A DNA stretch of 5,769 nucleotides from Chloroflexota bacterium. GTDB lineage: Bacteria > Chloroflexota > UBA6077. Every line of letters starts with the position of its first letter. The stretch's first letter is position 1. Of this stretch, positions 1 through 5,769 are shown one piece after another. The DNA lies in the NCBI GenBank assembly GCA_021788565.1, contig JAJYKO010000428.1:1-5769 (forward strand). Direction: 5' to 3'. The notes below the pieces were generated by a model. The model did no database searches, was not told the DNA's origin, and saw only the letters and a program-made list of their open reading frames with translations. The position numbers and the translations under genes were made by a program.

Positions 1-1
1 T

Positions 2-484
2 GTGGGTGCGGTGTGGCACGCCGACGACATCGCGTTCTCGACGCAGCTAATGGTCAGCCCGCGGATCCTGCGCGCCCACCTGTTCCCTCGCTACAAGGAG
101 ATGAACCGCGTGGCCCACGACCGAGGGCGGCTCGTGGTCTACCACAGCGACGGTGCCCTCCAGGCAGTGCTGGACGACATCGTGGCGTGTGACTTCGACG
201 GGCTCGACCCCATCGAGCCGAAAGCCATGGACATCAACGAGGTCAAGCAGAAGTACGGCTCTCGGATCTCGATTCTCGGGAACATAGACCTTGGGTACAC
301 CCTGACCCGAGGGACGCCCGACGAGGTGCGCGCGGAAGTCCGGCAGAGGATCGCAGACCTGGCCAGGGGCGGGGGATACGCCCTGGCCTCGGCCAACTCC
401 ATACCTGAGTACGTGCCACTCGCGAACTTCAACGCGATGCGTGAGGCGGCTTTCGAGTACGGCCGCTATCCCATCTCGATCTGA
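2..484 (+). CDS. URO-D superfamily protein (possible corrinoid-type methyltransferase), C-terminal part only
   Basis: The reading frame is open from the left edge and ends at TGA 482-484, so only the last 160 residues are present. The GTG at position 2 is almost certainly internal, because the visible part matches the second half of the URO-D fold. Family landmarks in order are HSDG (H48-G51 of the visible part), a DGLDPIEP stretch (66-73) followed by a d-x-x-x-v-K-x-x-y-G segment, the strand ILGNID (91-96), and the end pattern GGGYALAS...VPLANFNAM...YGRYP (123-157). URO-D proteins outside haem synthesis commonly act as cytoplasmic methyltransferases, as MtaA/MtbA do. Here the Cys of the His-x-Cys zinc motif is replaced by Asp (D50), and the usual later Cys region reads ASANSI. 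A classical cobalamin:coenzyme M methyltransferase is therefore unlikely. It could equally be another lyase or methyltransferase of the superfamily. The family call is firm but the substrate is unknown. A 373-nt gap separates it from the permease gene. Confidence 0.9.
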   Translation: MGAVWHADDIAFSTQLMVSPRILRAHLFPRYKEMNRVAHDRGRLVVYHSDGALQAVLDDIVACDFDGLDPIEPKAMDINEVKQKYGSRISILGNIDLGYTLTRGTPDEVRAEVRQRIADLARGGGYALASANSIPEYVPLANFNAMREAAFEYGRYPISI

Positions 485-544
485 CGCTCGGCCCGAGTGT
501 CGCTTGGGTCCTGGAATCGACGCTCTGGCGCGTGGTTCCTGATG

Positions 545-574
545 GATCGACTTCAGTCGAGCCTTCGGTCGATC
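545..574. repeat. Overlapping inverted repeats, possible operator or alternative hairpins
   Basis: GATCGAC (545-551) is the exact reverse complement of GTCGATC (568-574), with 16 nt between. Inside it, TCGACT (547-552) pairs perfectly with AGTCGA (555-560) across two bases. The two pairings share the left arm and exclude each other. It could be a regulator binding site or a leader RNA switch, or simply chance in an intergenic stretch. There is no experimental or comparative support. Confidence 0.3.
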
Positions 575-823
575 GGCAATTCAATATTGGTCTGACGCAG
601 CAGCCACCGGCAACGAAGCCCCTGTCCGATGATGCCCCACTTCGACGACGCTCTCTTCTTTACCAATGCTGGATTCGGATACCCTCCGCCGCTGATCGGT
701 GGGAGCCTGATGCTTGAGAATCATATTTGGAGGTGGGGCCGTAGAGTCATAGATAAATGAGACGTCGTGTTCGGGAGGTGCACTGCCCGGAGTGTAGTGC
801 GCGGGGGAGCTAATCGCCGGTAT

Positions 824-834
824 CTCACAGTGAG
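824..834. promoter_or_regulatory. CTCAC-A-GTGAG dyad, possible operator
   Basis: A perfect 5-bp dyad around a single central A ends 23 nt before the ATG of the permease gene. The symmetry would suit a dimeric regulator, and a site this close to the start would suit repression. An 11-bp dyad is short enough to occur by chance, so the call is tentative. Confidence 0.2.
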
Positions 835-857
835 TTCAGGGAGGATGAGGATAATCC

Positions 858-2147
858 ATGGAACTGATCATTGGGTTGCTTTTGCTGCTAGCCTTCCTGG
901 CCGTCGTGGTGGCCATAGTTAAGGGCCAGAGCCCAGTCGTAATGCTGATAATTCTGGCCATTGCCTGGTCGGCGCTGTCGGGAATTAACATCGACGACAT
1001 TCAGAACAAAGTTCTCGAGGGTGGCGGCACCCAGTACGCAGCGTCGGTCATTATCATCGTTTTCGGTGCCTGGTTTGCCCAGGTCCTCGTCCAAACGGGC
1101 ATCGCCGAAAGCGTCATACGGTCGGCCGTGGAGTTGGCCGGAGATCGCCCTATAGTAACGGCGATGGTCGTCACCCTGGTGACGGCGTTGCTGTTCACGT
1201 CGATGTACGGGGTAGGTGCGGCCATAGCCATCGGCGTCATCGCGATCCCGATCATGATGAGCCAGGGGATTCCCCCGGCTGTCGCGGCACCGGCGTTCAC
1301 GATGGGGATTGGCGCCGGCACGTTCGTGAATCTGGTGCAGTTCGGGACCATGAAGCCGTTGTTCCCCGGTATCTCCTACACCGAGCCGTGGCTAAACGTG
1401 TGGGTAGTCGGCATGATCGCGTACATTCTTGCCGCCTGGCTTATGGTTAACGTCCACATGCGGCTGCGTGGGGTTCGCCATTCTGCGACGGTCGATCTGG
1501 CCGCGGTCCAGCCGACCAGGCGAAAACGAACCCCATACTACACCTACATTGTGCCGCTGGTGCCCGTCTTCATGGTGATCGTCCTGCAGTGGCAGATCAT
1601 CCCCACCTTCCTGGTCAGCATCGTGATCGCCCTGCTTGCCACCTACAAGGATCGGAGCCTCCAGGGGCACATCAACCTGTTCAACAAGGCCTTCTACGAC
1701 GCGTTCCCGGATATCGCCACCATAGCGGCGCTCTGGACCATCTGCGGCATGATCATCGTGGCGGGCATGACGCCGCAGGTTTCCGGCGCCCTAAAGCCCA
1801 TCTTCAATCCCATCATCCCGCACTCCGCGCTGGCGGCGGCGATCTTCTTCGCGATTCTGGGCGGGATCGGTAACATCTACCGCGGTCCACTGGAGGTAAT
1901 CGGGACCGGGGCTGCCCTGGTGGCGATCATGCGGGCGGCCAACGTCCTCCCTATACCTCTTCTCTACGCTCTGTGGTTCCCGGGTACCGTGATGTCGGGC
2001 AGCGTCGACCCTACTAACTCCTGGACACTGTGGACCATCGGATACACCAAGGTCACGCACGGCCAGTTCCTGAAGGTCGCTCTGCCATTCGGTATGCTGA
2101 TGGTAGTCGTCGCCACTTTCGCCGCCTACTTCATGCTGGGCAAATAG
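858..2147 (+). CDS. Polytopic membrane permease, ion-transporter superfamily (GntP/DcuC/CitMHS-like)
   Basis: This is a complete 429-residue integral membrane protein, probably a cation-coupled importer of an organic acid. Hydrophobic segments fall at about 2-21, 26-43, 60-80, 99-132 (long, perhaps two helices), 139-165, 178-199, 228-262 (two helices), 284-304, 319-340, 343-380 and 405-426, giving 11-12 crossings. A charged cytoplasmic loop (about 200-227, including RRKR) splits the protein into two halves, as expected of the two-repeat architecture of this superfamily. Gly/Pro-rich stretches TMGIGAGTFVN (148-158) and GGIGNIYRGPLEVIGTGAAL (335-354) look like the re-entrant substrate-binding hairpins. 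The length matches GntP-type carriers (about 430-450 residues). The ATG at 858 is preceded by GAGG (847-850) with a 7-nt spacer, and GGAGG lies slightly further up. The membrane transporter call is secure. The exact family and substrate are not, and gluconate, dicarboxylate and citrate-type carriers remain open. Confidence 0.85.
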   Translation: MELIIGLLLLLAFLAVVVAIVKGQSPVVMLIILAIAWSALSGINIDDIQNKVLEGGGTQYAASVIIIVFGAWFAQVLVQTGIAESVIRSAVELAGDRPIVTAMVVTLVTALLFTSMYGVGAAIAIGVIAIPIMMSQGIPPAVAAPAFTMGIGAGTFVNLVQFGTMKPLFPGISYTEPWLNVWVVGMIAYILAAWLMVNVHMRLRGVRHSATVDLAAVQPTRRKRTPYYTYIVPLVPVFMVIVLQWQIIPTFLVSIVIALLATYKDRSLQGHINLFNKAFYDAFPDIATIAALWTICGMIIVAGMTPQVSGALKPIFNPIIPHSALAAAIFFAILGGIGNIYRGPLEVIGTGAALVAIMRAANVLPIPLLYALWFPGTVMSGSVDPTNSWTLWTIGYTKVTHGQFLKVALPFGMLMVVVATFAAYFMLGK

Positions 2148-2158
2148 GGCTGACTTCG

Positions 2159-2200
2159 TCCTCCCCCCCTCTCCGAGATTCCACGGAGAGGGGGGGAGGA
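2159..2200. repeat. Perfect 17-bp-stem hairpin with polypyrimidine/polypurine arms
   Basis: TCCTCCCCCCCTCTCCG (2159-2175) pairs without mismatch to its reverse complement at 2184-2200 across an 8-nt loop. It begins 11 nt after the permease stop codon and ends 36 nt before the TTG of the HyuA-like gene. There is no T run on the + strand side, so it is not a canonical intrinsic terminator. It may still stop or pause transcription, protect the 3' end of the upstream message, or be a copy of a dispersed palindromic repeat. The first 16 bases are all pyrimidine and their partner is all purine. Confidence 0.75.
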
Positions 2201-2225
2201 TTACCAACGCGGATTGCGTAACGTC

Positions 2226-2231
2226 GGAGGG
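2226..2231 (+). promoter_or_regulatory. Ribosome binding site GGAGGG fixing a TTG start
   Basis: GGAGGG lies 5 nt before TTG 2237-2239. An in-frame TAA at 2219-2221 closes the frame upstream. No ATG or GTG occurs between that stop and the IGIDVGGT motif, so TTG is the only reasonable start for the HyuA-like gene. Confidence 0.8.
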
Positions 2232-2236
2232 ATCAG

Positions 2237-4411
2237 TTGCCGGACTCAGACAAGGGCCGACGCACCTATCGCATAGGGATCGACGTCGGCGGCACCTTCA
2301 CCAAAGCCGTTCTGATAGATAACCTGACCCACCAGGTAGTGGGTCGCTATTCGGTCCTGACCACCCACTCTGATCTGAAAGGAGTCGCTAAAGGGGTGGT
2401 CGAGGTTTTTCGTACCGTCCTGGAGCACTCCAATGTGGACCCGGCGGACGTGGTCTTCCTGGCCCACAGCACCACCCAGGCCACCAACGCCCTCCTGGAG
2501 GGGGACGTGGCGCCCGTGGGCATCCTGGGCACGGCAAGTGGCCTGGAGGGTCTGCTGGCCAAGGGACAGACCAACGTGGGCACCATCGAGGTGTCGCCGG
2601 GCCGCTTCCTGACCACCAGCCATCGCTTCCTCACCACAGACAAACTTACCGAGCCATCTATCGCCTCAGCTCTGAAAGAGCTGATCCAGGAGGGGGCTCG
2701 GGTCGTCGTGGCCACCTCGGCCTTCGGGGTCGACGACGGCGATGCCGAACAGTTGATAACCAGAGTCGCCGCAGAGCTGGGCGTTCCCTCCACCGGCGGA
2801 CATGAGATCAGCAAGCTGTACGGCCTCACCACCCGCACCCGCACCGCGGTCATCAACGCCAGCATCCTGCCGAAGATGATGGAAACCGCCCACATGACCG
2901 AGGGCAGTGTGCAAGAAGCGGGAATTGCGGCACCTCTGATGATCATGCGGGGAGACGGCGGGGTAATGGACGCGCAGGAGATGCGGAAGCGTCCAGTGCT
3001 GACCATGCTCTCCGGGCCCGCGGCCAGCGTGGCCGGCGCCATGATGTACCTCAAGGTGTCTGATGGGATCTACTTCGAGGTGGGTGGAACCAGTACCAAT
3101 ATCGGGGTGATCAAGCACGGCCTGCCCACCATCAAGTACGCCGAAATTGGTGGGCATCGCACCTACGTCAGTTCCCTGGACGTACGGGTGCTGGGGGTAG
3201 CCGGTGGCAGCATGGTGCGCTTCAACAACGGACAGATCGTCGACGTAGGGCCACGTAGCGCCCACATCGCCGGCCTTTCCTACTCGGTCTTTGCCAGGCC
3301 TGAGGACATCGTGGATCCGGTCCTGGAATCCATGCAGCCAAAGCCGGGCGATCCATCCGACTACGTCGTCATCCGCACGGCTTCCGGTGCGCGCTACGCC
3401 ATTACCAACAGCTGCGCCGCCAATGTGCTGGGTTACGCCAAGCCCGGCCACCACGCCTACGGCAATCCCGAAGCCGCCAGGCGAGCCATGGAGCCGCTCG
3501 CTCGGGCATGCGGAATGTCCGTGGAGGAGACCGCGCGAACCATCCTCGACCGCGCGACGAAGAAGGTGATCCCGACAGTGCAGAGCCTCATCGCCGAGTA
3601 CGAGCTCGACCCGGATCAGTCGGTGCTGGTTGGCGAAGGTGGTGGCGCGGCGGCGCTGATACCGTTTACGGCGGAGGCCCTCGGGCTCAAATACAAGATC
3701 TCGCCGGATGCCGAGGTGATCTCGTCGATCGGCGTCGCCCTGGCCCTGGTGCGAGAGGTGGTGGAGCGGGTGATCCCCAACGCTCGAACCGAGGATCTAC
3801 TGGCGATCAAGAGGGAGGCGTTCGAGTCCGTGTTGCGGCTCGGCGCGGCCGCGGAGTCGGTGGAGGTCCGTGTGGAGGTGGATCCTCAAACCCAGCGGGT
3901 GAGGGCGATAGCCGTGGGTGCCTCGGAGATGAGGACTCACGATACGCTGAACAGGCTGAGCGAGGATGAGGCTCGCGAGATCGCCGCGAGTTCCATGGGG
4001 ATCCCGGCGGAGTCCGTCTCCGCGGTGGCTGGGACCGACCGAATGTGGGTGTTCCAGGGGACGGTGGAGCAGAAGAAGTGGCGCTTCTTCACCAGCAGGC
4101 GTACCCCAATTCGGGTCCTGGACCTGGAGGGAGTGATACGGATTCAATCCAGTAACGGGAAGGCGGCTCAGACGACTGCCGGGCAGGCGCTGGGGCGACT
4201 GAGGGAGTTCTGGGATGAGATGGCCATCTACAATGGGGATAGCATCATCAATCCCGACGTCTTCGTCATCACCAGCAGTCATGTGGTGGACCTTTCGGGG
4301 ATGAGTGCGGCAGACCAGGCGGTCTCTGTTGCCCAGAGCGAGCTACTGGGGCTCTCCAGCGAGGCGCCAGTGGCACTGGTCGGCATCTCCGGAGCTCGTG
4401 GGCTCGGATGA
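2237..4411 (+). CDS. Hydantoinase/oxoprolinase family protein, HyuA-like (ASKHA-fold ATPase)
   Basis: This is a complete 724-residue cytoplasmic protein. Members of the family use ATP to activate a cyclic amide or carbonyl substrate (5-oxoproline, hydantoins, acetone-type ketones). The N-terminal domain (about 11-200) carries the phosphate-binding loop IGIDVGGTFTKAVL (13-26) and HSTTQATNALLEG (77-89, family H-G-T-T-x-A-T-N-A-L-L-E). The central domain (about 205-505) carries RGDGGVM (238-244), LSGPAASVAGA (258-268), FEVGGTSTNIGVI (280-292) and VGEGGGAAALIP (465-476). The usual D-x-G-G-T-S-T-D motif reads E281...N288, so both acidic positions are altered, one conservatively. The last 180-220 residues do not resemble the standard HyuA tail to my eye. 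No HyuB partner follows. The start is TTG, supported by GGAGGG and an upstream in-frame stop. It overlaps the next gene by ATGA, so the two are probably translated together. The family is secure but the substrate is unknown. An atypical, HyuB-independent subfamily is my inference. Confidence 0.9.
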   Translation: MPDSDKGRRTYRIGIDVGGTFTKAVLIDNLTHQVVGRYSVLTTHSDLKGVAKGVVEVFRTVLEHSNVDPADVVFLAHSTTQATNALLEGDVAPVGILGTASGLEGLLAKGQTNVGTIEVSPGRFLTTSHRFLTTDKLTEPSIASALKELIQEGARVVVATSAFGVDDGDAEQLITRVAAELGVPSTGGHEISKLYGLTTRTRTAVINASILPKMMETAHMTEGSVQEAGIAAPLMIMRGDGGVMDAQEMRKRPVLTMLSGPAASVAGAMMYLKVSDGIYFEVGGTSTNIGVIKHGLPTIKYAEIGGHRTYVSSLDVRVLGVAGGSMVRFNNGQIVDVGPRSAHIAGLSYSVFARPEDIVDPVLESMQPKPGDPSDYVVIRTASGARYAITNSCAANVLGYAKPGHHAYGNPEAARRAMEPLARACGMSVEETARTILDRATKKVIPTVQSLIAEYELDPDQSVLVGEGGGAAALIPFTAEALGLKYKISPDAEVISSIGVALALVREVVERVIPNARTEDLLAIKREAFESVLRLGAAAESVEVRVEVDPQTQRVRAIAVGASEMRTHDTLNRLSEDEAREIAASSMGIPAESVSAVAGTDRMWVFQGTVEQKKWRFFTSRRTPIRVLDLEGVIRIQSSNGKAAQTTAGQALGRLREFWDEMAIYNGDSIINPDVFVITSSHVVDLSGMSAADQAVSVAQSELLGLSSEAPVALVGISGARGLG

Positions 4412-5106
4412 TGGCCAAGAGCGAAGCCGCCAGGCCGGAGCTACTTGCGCTGCTGACCCGGGCAGTGCCGCATGCCCAGGGGGAGAGGCTGGGAGAGCTC
4501 ATCCTGAGGACCGATCCCCAGTTCTTCCGTCTTGCGGCCGATGAGCCGGCGGAGGCGGTGCGGGAGGCGCTGGGCCTGGGAGCGAGGTACGGGGATGAGC
4601 TTGCTCGGGAGCAGGGCACGAGAGACCCCTACGTGCTCGCGGAGCGTCTTGGCATTCAGGTGGATGTCTCAGACGAGACCGCTCGGTACGGTAACGTTCT
4701 CCAGTATGCGGAGTACCGGTCCCGTCCCCTTCGGATCAAACTGTACCGCAAGTCCATGGAAGGCTCGAACCGGCTGCTGGAAGACTCGCGGGTGAGCGAA
4801 ATCCTGGGCATTTCGGACATCGCACCGGCGTTCCTCGCCCACGAAATGTTCCACCACCTGGACAATCTTCCCGACAGGCTGCCGGCGAAACGGGTGCGGC
4901 AGGTGGTCACCATGAGGGTGGGGCCCTGGCGCCTGCGCTCGGGCCTGGTGAGCGCGCCGGAGATCGCGGCGGGGAGCTTCGCCCAGGTCTTGTTAGGGTT
5001 GCCCTTCCACCTCAAGCTCCTCGACCTGCTGGCCATATACGCAGAGAGTCCGACGCGTGCCGAGGAGTGGGTACGGGTCCTCGCCGACGCAGACTCGGGT
5101 GGATAA
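4408..5106 (+). CDS. ImmA/IrrE-like zincin (putative zinc metalloprotease-like protein)
   Basis: This is a 232-residue soluble protein with no signal peptide or membrane segment. A helical N-terminus (about 1-70) is followed by DPYVLAERLGIQVDV (73-87), which resembles the opening of ImmA/IrrE domains. The zinc motif FLAHEMFHH (142-150) supplies H145, E146 and H149. The downstream segment E185-I-A-A-x-x-F191-A192-Q-V-L-L fits the E-x-x-A-x-x-FA-x-x-LL pattern that provides the third zinc ligand in this family. All catalytic positions therefore appear intact. Known relatives cleave XRE-type repressors (ImmA) or DdrO (IrrE), but no such repressor is visible here. The gene starts in an ATGATG that overlaps the HyuA-like stop (TGA 4409-4411). 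Either ATG is possible, and GGAG at 4391-4394 is rather distant, so translational coupling is likely. Its job could be maturation or turnover of a pathway protein, regulation, or a non-proteolytic role. The fold call is good but the function is unknown. Confidence 0.75.
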   Translation: MMAKSEAARPELLALLTRAVPHAQGERLGELILRTDPQFFRLAADEPAEAVREALGLGARYGDELAREQGTRDPYVLAERLGIQVDVSDETARYGNVLQYAEYRSRPLRIKLYRKSMEGSNRLLEDSRVSEILGISDIAPAFLAHEMFHHLDNLPDRLPAKRVRQVVTMRVGPWRLRSGLVSAPEIAAGSFAQVLLGLPFHLKLLDLLAIYAESPTRAEEWVRVLADADSGG

Positions 5107-5189
5107 GAGATCTGGCGCTATCTTAATGTCTGCGGTCGAATGGCGGCCGCCTGGATTGTCTCAACTCAGATGGGCGCGGCAAGCATAAA

Positions 5190-5197
5190 AGGAGGAG
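5190..5197 (+). promoter_or_regulatory. Ribosome binding site AGGAGGAG before a TTG start
   Basis: A strong Shine-Dalgarno sequence lies 10 nt before TTG 5208-5210. The ATG at 5198 abuts it too closely and is in another frame, giving only 19 codons. In the URO-D frame there is a TGA at 5199-5201, which excludes any earlier start. The rest of the 101-nt gap (5107-5207) holds only a GC-rich palindrome at 5142-5151 and no clear promoter. Confidence 0.6.
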
Positions 5198-5207
5198 ATG
5201 AGCTGGA

Positions 5208-5769
5208 TTGGATGTTCGGGAGCGATTACTGACGGCGCTTTCGTGGGGAGAGCCTGATAGGGTGCCACTGACCGTCTACGACTGGATCCTGCCGAGGGGT
5301 CACGCGGAAAGACTGGTACGTGAGGCCGGAGTTGGGCTCGTGATGCGCCCCGCTGCCCATCGAGTGGAGCATCGCCAGGTCCGGTTTACGTCCACCGAGT
5401 ACTGGGAGAACGGGAAAAGGCTCGTGCGGAAGACGGTCCACACGCCGGTGGGAGACGTGTGGCAGACGGTGGATCCGGAGGCCGCTTACGACAGCACCTG
5501 GATCCTGGAGCACTACATCAAGGGACCGGATGACTACCGGGTGATGGAATTCATGGTGCGGGACGCCGTCTACCACGACAACTACGAGGTGATCCGCGAG
5601 TACCAGCGCAGGATCGGTGGGGACGGTCTCGTGTACACCCGGCTGGCCAAGTCCCCAATCCAGGAGATGCTTTACCAGATGATGGGCATGGAGCAGTTCG
5701 CCATGGACTACAAGTTCCGGCGGGAGCTCTTCGACTCGCTGCATGGGGCGATGCTTGAGCGGTACGAGG
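5208..5769 (+). CDS. URO-D superfamily protein (possible methyltransferase), N-terminal part only
   Basis: The first 187 residues are present and the frame is open to the right edge. The N-terminus MDVRERLLTALSWGEPDRVP matches the opening of URO-D-like proteins (R-E-R-x-x-x-A-L...E-P-D-R-V-P). Further landmarks are KTVHTPVGDVWQ (75-86), YIKGPDDYRVMEFMVRDAVY (103-122) and a segment (141-187) with the family's 'lG-x-E-x-F...D...r-x-x-x-x-x-L' helix pattern, seen as MGMEQFAMDYKFRRELFDSL. The second half, including the putative metal or substrate site, lies outside the window, so catalytic competence cannot be judged. The start is TTG 5208: an in-frame stop sits at 5199, and the next in-frame candidates (CTG 5229, GTG 5262) would remove the conserved N-terminus. 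It lies 101 nt after the zincin gene, in the same direction, and may share its transcript. It is probably a paralogue of the protein at the left edge, but the two visible parts do not overlap, so similarity cannot be measured here. Confidence 0.88.
   Translation, partial: MDVRERLLTALSWGEPDRVPLTVYDWILPRGHAERLVREAGVGLVMRPAAHRVEHRQVRFTSTEYWENGKRLVRKTVHTPVGDVWQTVDPEAAYDSTWILEHYIKGPDDYRVMEFMVRDAVYHDNYEVIREYQRRIGGDGLVYTRLAKSPIQEMLYQMMGMEQFAMDYKFRRELFDSLHGAMLERYE

Larger units (their letters stand above)
485..857. other. Intergenic region upstream of the permease gene
   Basis: I see no credible gene in this 373-nt gap. A 61-codon GTG-started frame at 532-717 has no ribosome binding site and a low-complexity, family-less product. 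Just after the URO-D stop, 485-499 can form a 6-bp hairpin (with one G-T pair and a 3-nt loop), but no T run follows, so it is at best a weak terminator. The interior holds the inverted repeat at 545-574, a small imperfect hairpin with arms at 778-784 and 796-802, and the dyad at 824-834. No well-spaced -35/-10 pair is visible: a GATAAA at 752-757 is the most -10-like hexamer, but the nearest TTG-containing hexamers are badly spaced. The length of the gap suggests the permease gene has its own promoter and control sites, but this is inference. Confidence 0.6.

Noticed and set aside
532..717. 61-codon + strand frame in the gap before the permease gene
   Set aside because: It has a GTG start without a ribosome binding site, no recognisable motif, and a composition rich in Pro, Ser and Arg typical of non-coding frames.
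2347..3454. Long - strand frames (235 and 262 codons) opposite the HyuA-like gene
   Set aside because: They lie wholly opposite a gene with clear family motifs. Their products are low-complexity (His/Gly/Asp-rich or Ser/Arg/Thr-rich), as expected from the reverse of a high-GC coding region.
3508..3969. 153-codon + strand frame inside the HyuA-like gene
   Set aside because: It is a shadow frame with an extreme Gly/Arg content (runs such as GWRRWWRGG), lying in the middle of the well-supported gene.
5119..5189. TATCTT (5119-5124) and CATAAA (5184-5189) as -10 elements
   Set aside because: Neither has a -35-like hexamer at a suitable distance, and the second runs into the ribosome binding site, leaving no room for a leader.
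5198..5257. 19-codon ATG frame directly after the Shine-Dalgarno sequence before the second URO-D-like gene
   Set aside because: The spacing to GGAGG is only two bases, and the peptide has no run of one amino acid or other attenuator-like feature. It is most likely incidental overlap with the TTG-started gene.
5226..5744. 172-codon - strand frame at the right edge
   Set aside because: It is antisense to the N-terminal URO-D-like gene, whose + strand translation has clear family motifs. The reverse product is His/Val/Leu/Pro-rich without motifs.
1..5769. CRISPR arrays, tRNA or rRNA genes, insertion sequences
   Set aside because: I saw no regularly spaced repeats, no tRNA-like cloverleaf or rRNA stretch, no transposase motifs and no terminal inverted repeats with target duplications in this window.

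Overview
The window is high-GC bacterial DNA (roughly 60% G+C by eye, with G/C-rich third codon positions). Every supportable gene lies on the + strand. Several members of large catabolic families sit together: uroporphyrinogen-decarboxylase-like (URO-D-like) proteins and a hydantoinase/oxoprolinase-like ATPase. This would suit an environmental heterotroph such as a Chloroflexota, Actinomycetota or Bacillota-type lineage. The sequence does not fix the phylum, and I treat Chloroflexota only as a weak guess.

Layout: (1) positions 2-484 hold the C-terminal 160 residues of a URO-D-superfamily protein cut by the left edge. (2) Positions 485-857 are a 373-nt gap with no convincing gene but several short inverted repeats and, at its end, the ribosome binding site of the next gene. 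(3) Positions 858-2147 encode a complete polytopic permease of about 11-12 helices, probably a carboxylate transporter of the GntP/DcuC/CitMHS type. (4) The short gap that follows holds a perfect 17-bp-stem hairpin with pyrimidine-only and purine-only arms (2159-2200). (5) Positions 2237-4411 encode a 724-residue hydantoinase/oxoprolinase A (HyuA)-like ASKHA-fold protein starting at TTG. (6) Positions 4408-5106 overlap it by ATGA and encode a 232-residue zincin with HEMFH and a downstream E-x-x-A-x-x-FA motif, as in the ImmA/IrrE family. (7) From a TTG at 5208 to the right edge runs the N-terminal 187 residues of a second URO-D-like protein.

Working together (inference): URO-D-like proteins outside haem synthesis are often methyltransferases feeding corrinoid proteins. 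HyuA-like proteins use ATP to activate lactams, hydantoins or ketones. With a permease alongside, the set resembles an uptake and breakdown locus for a small, perhaps methylated or cyclic, organic acid. No HyuB subunit, corrinoid protein or transcription factor is visible here. The most unusual element is the ImmA/IrrE-like zincin translationally coupled to the HyuA-like gene, with no XRE-type repressor in the window for it to cleave.
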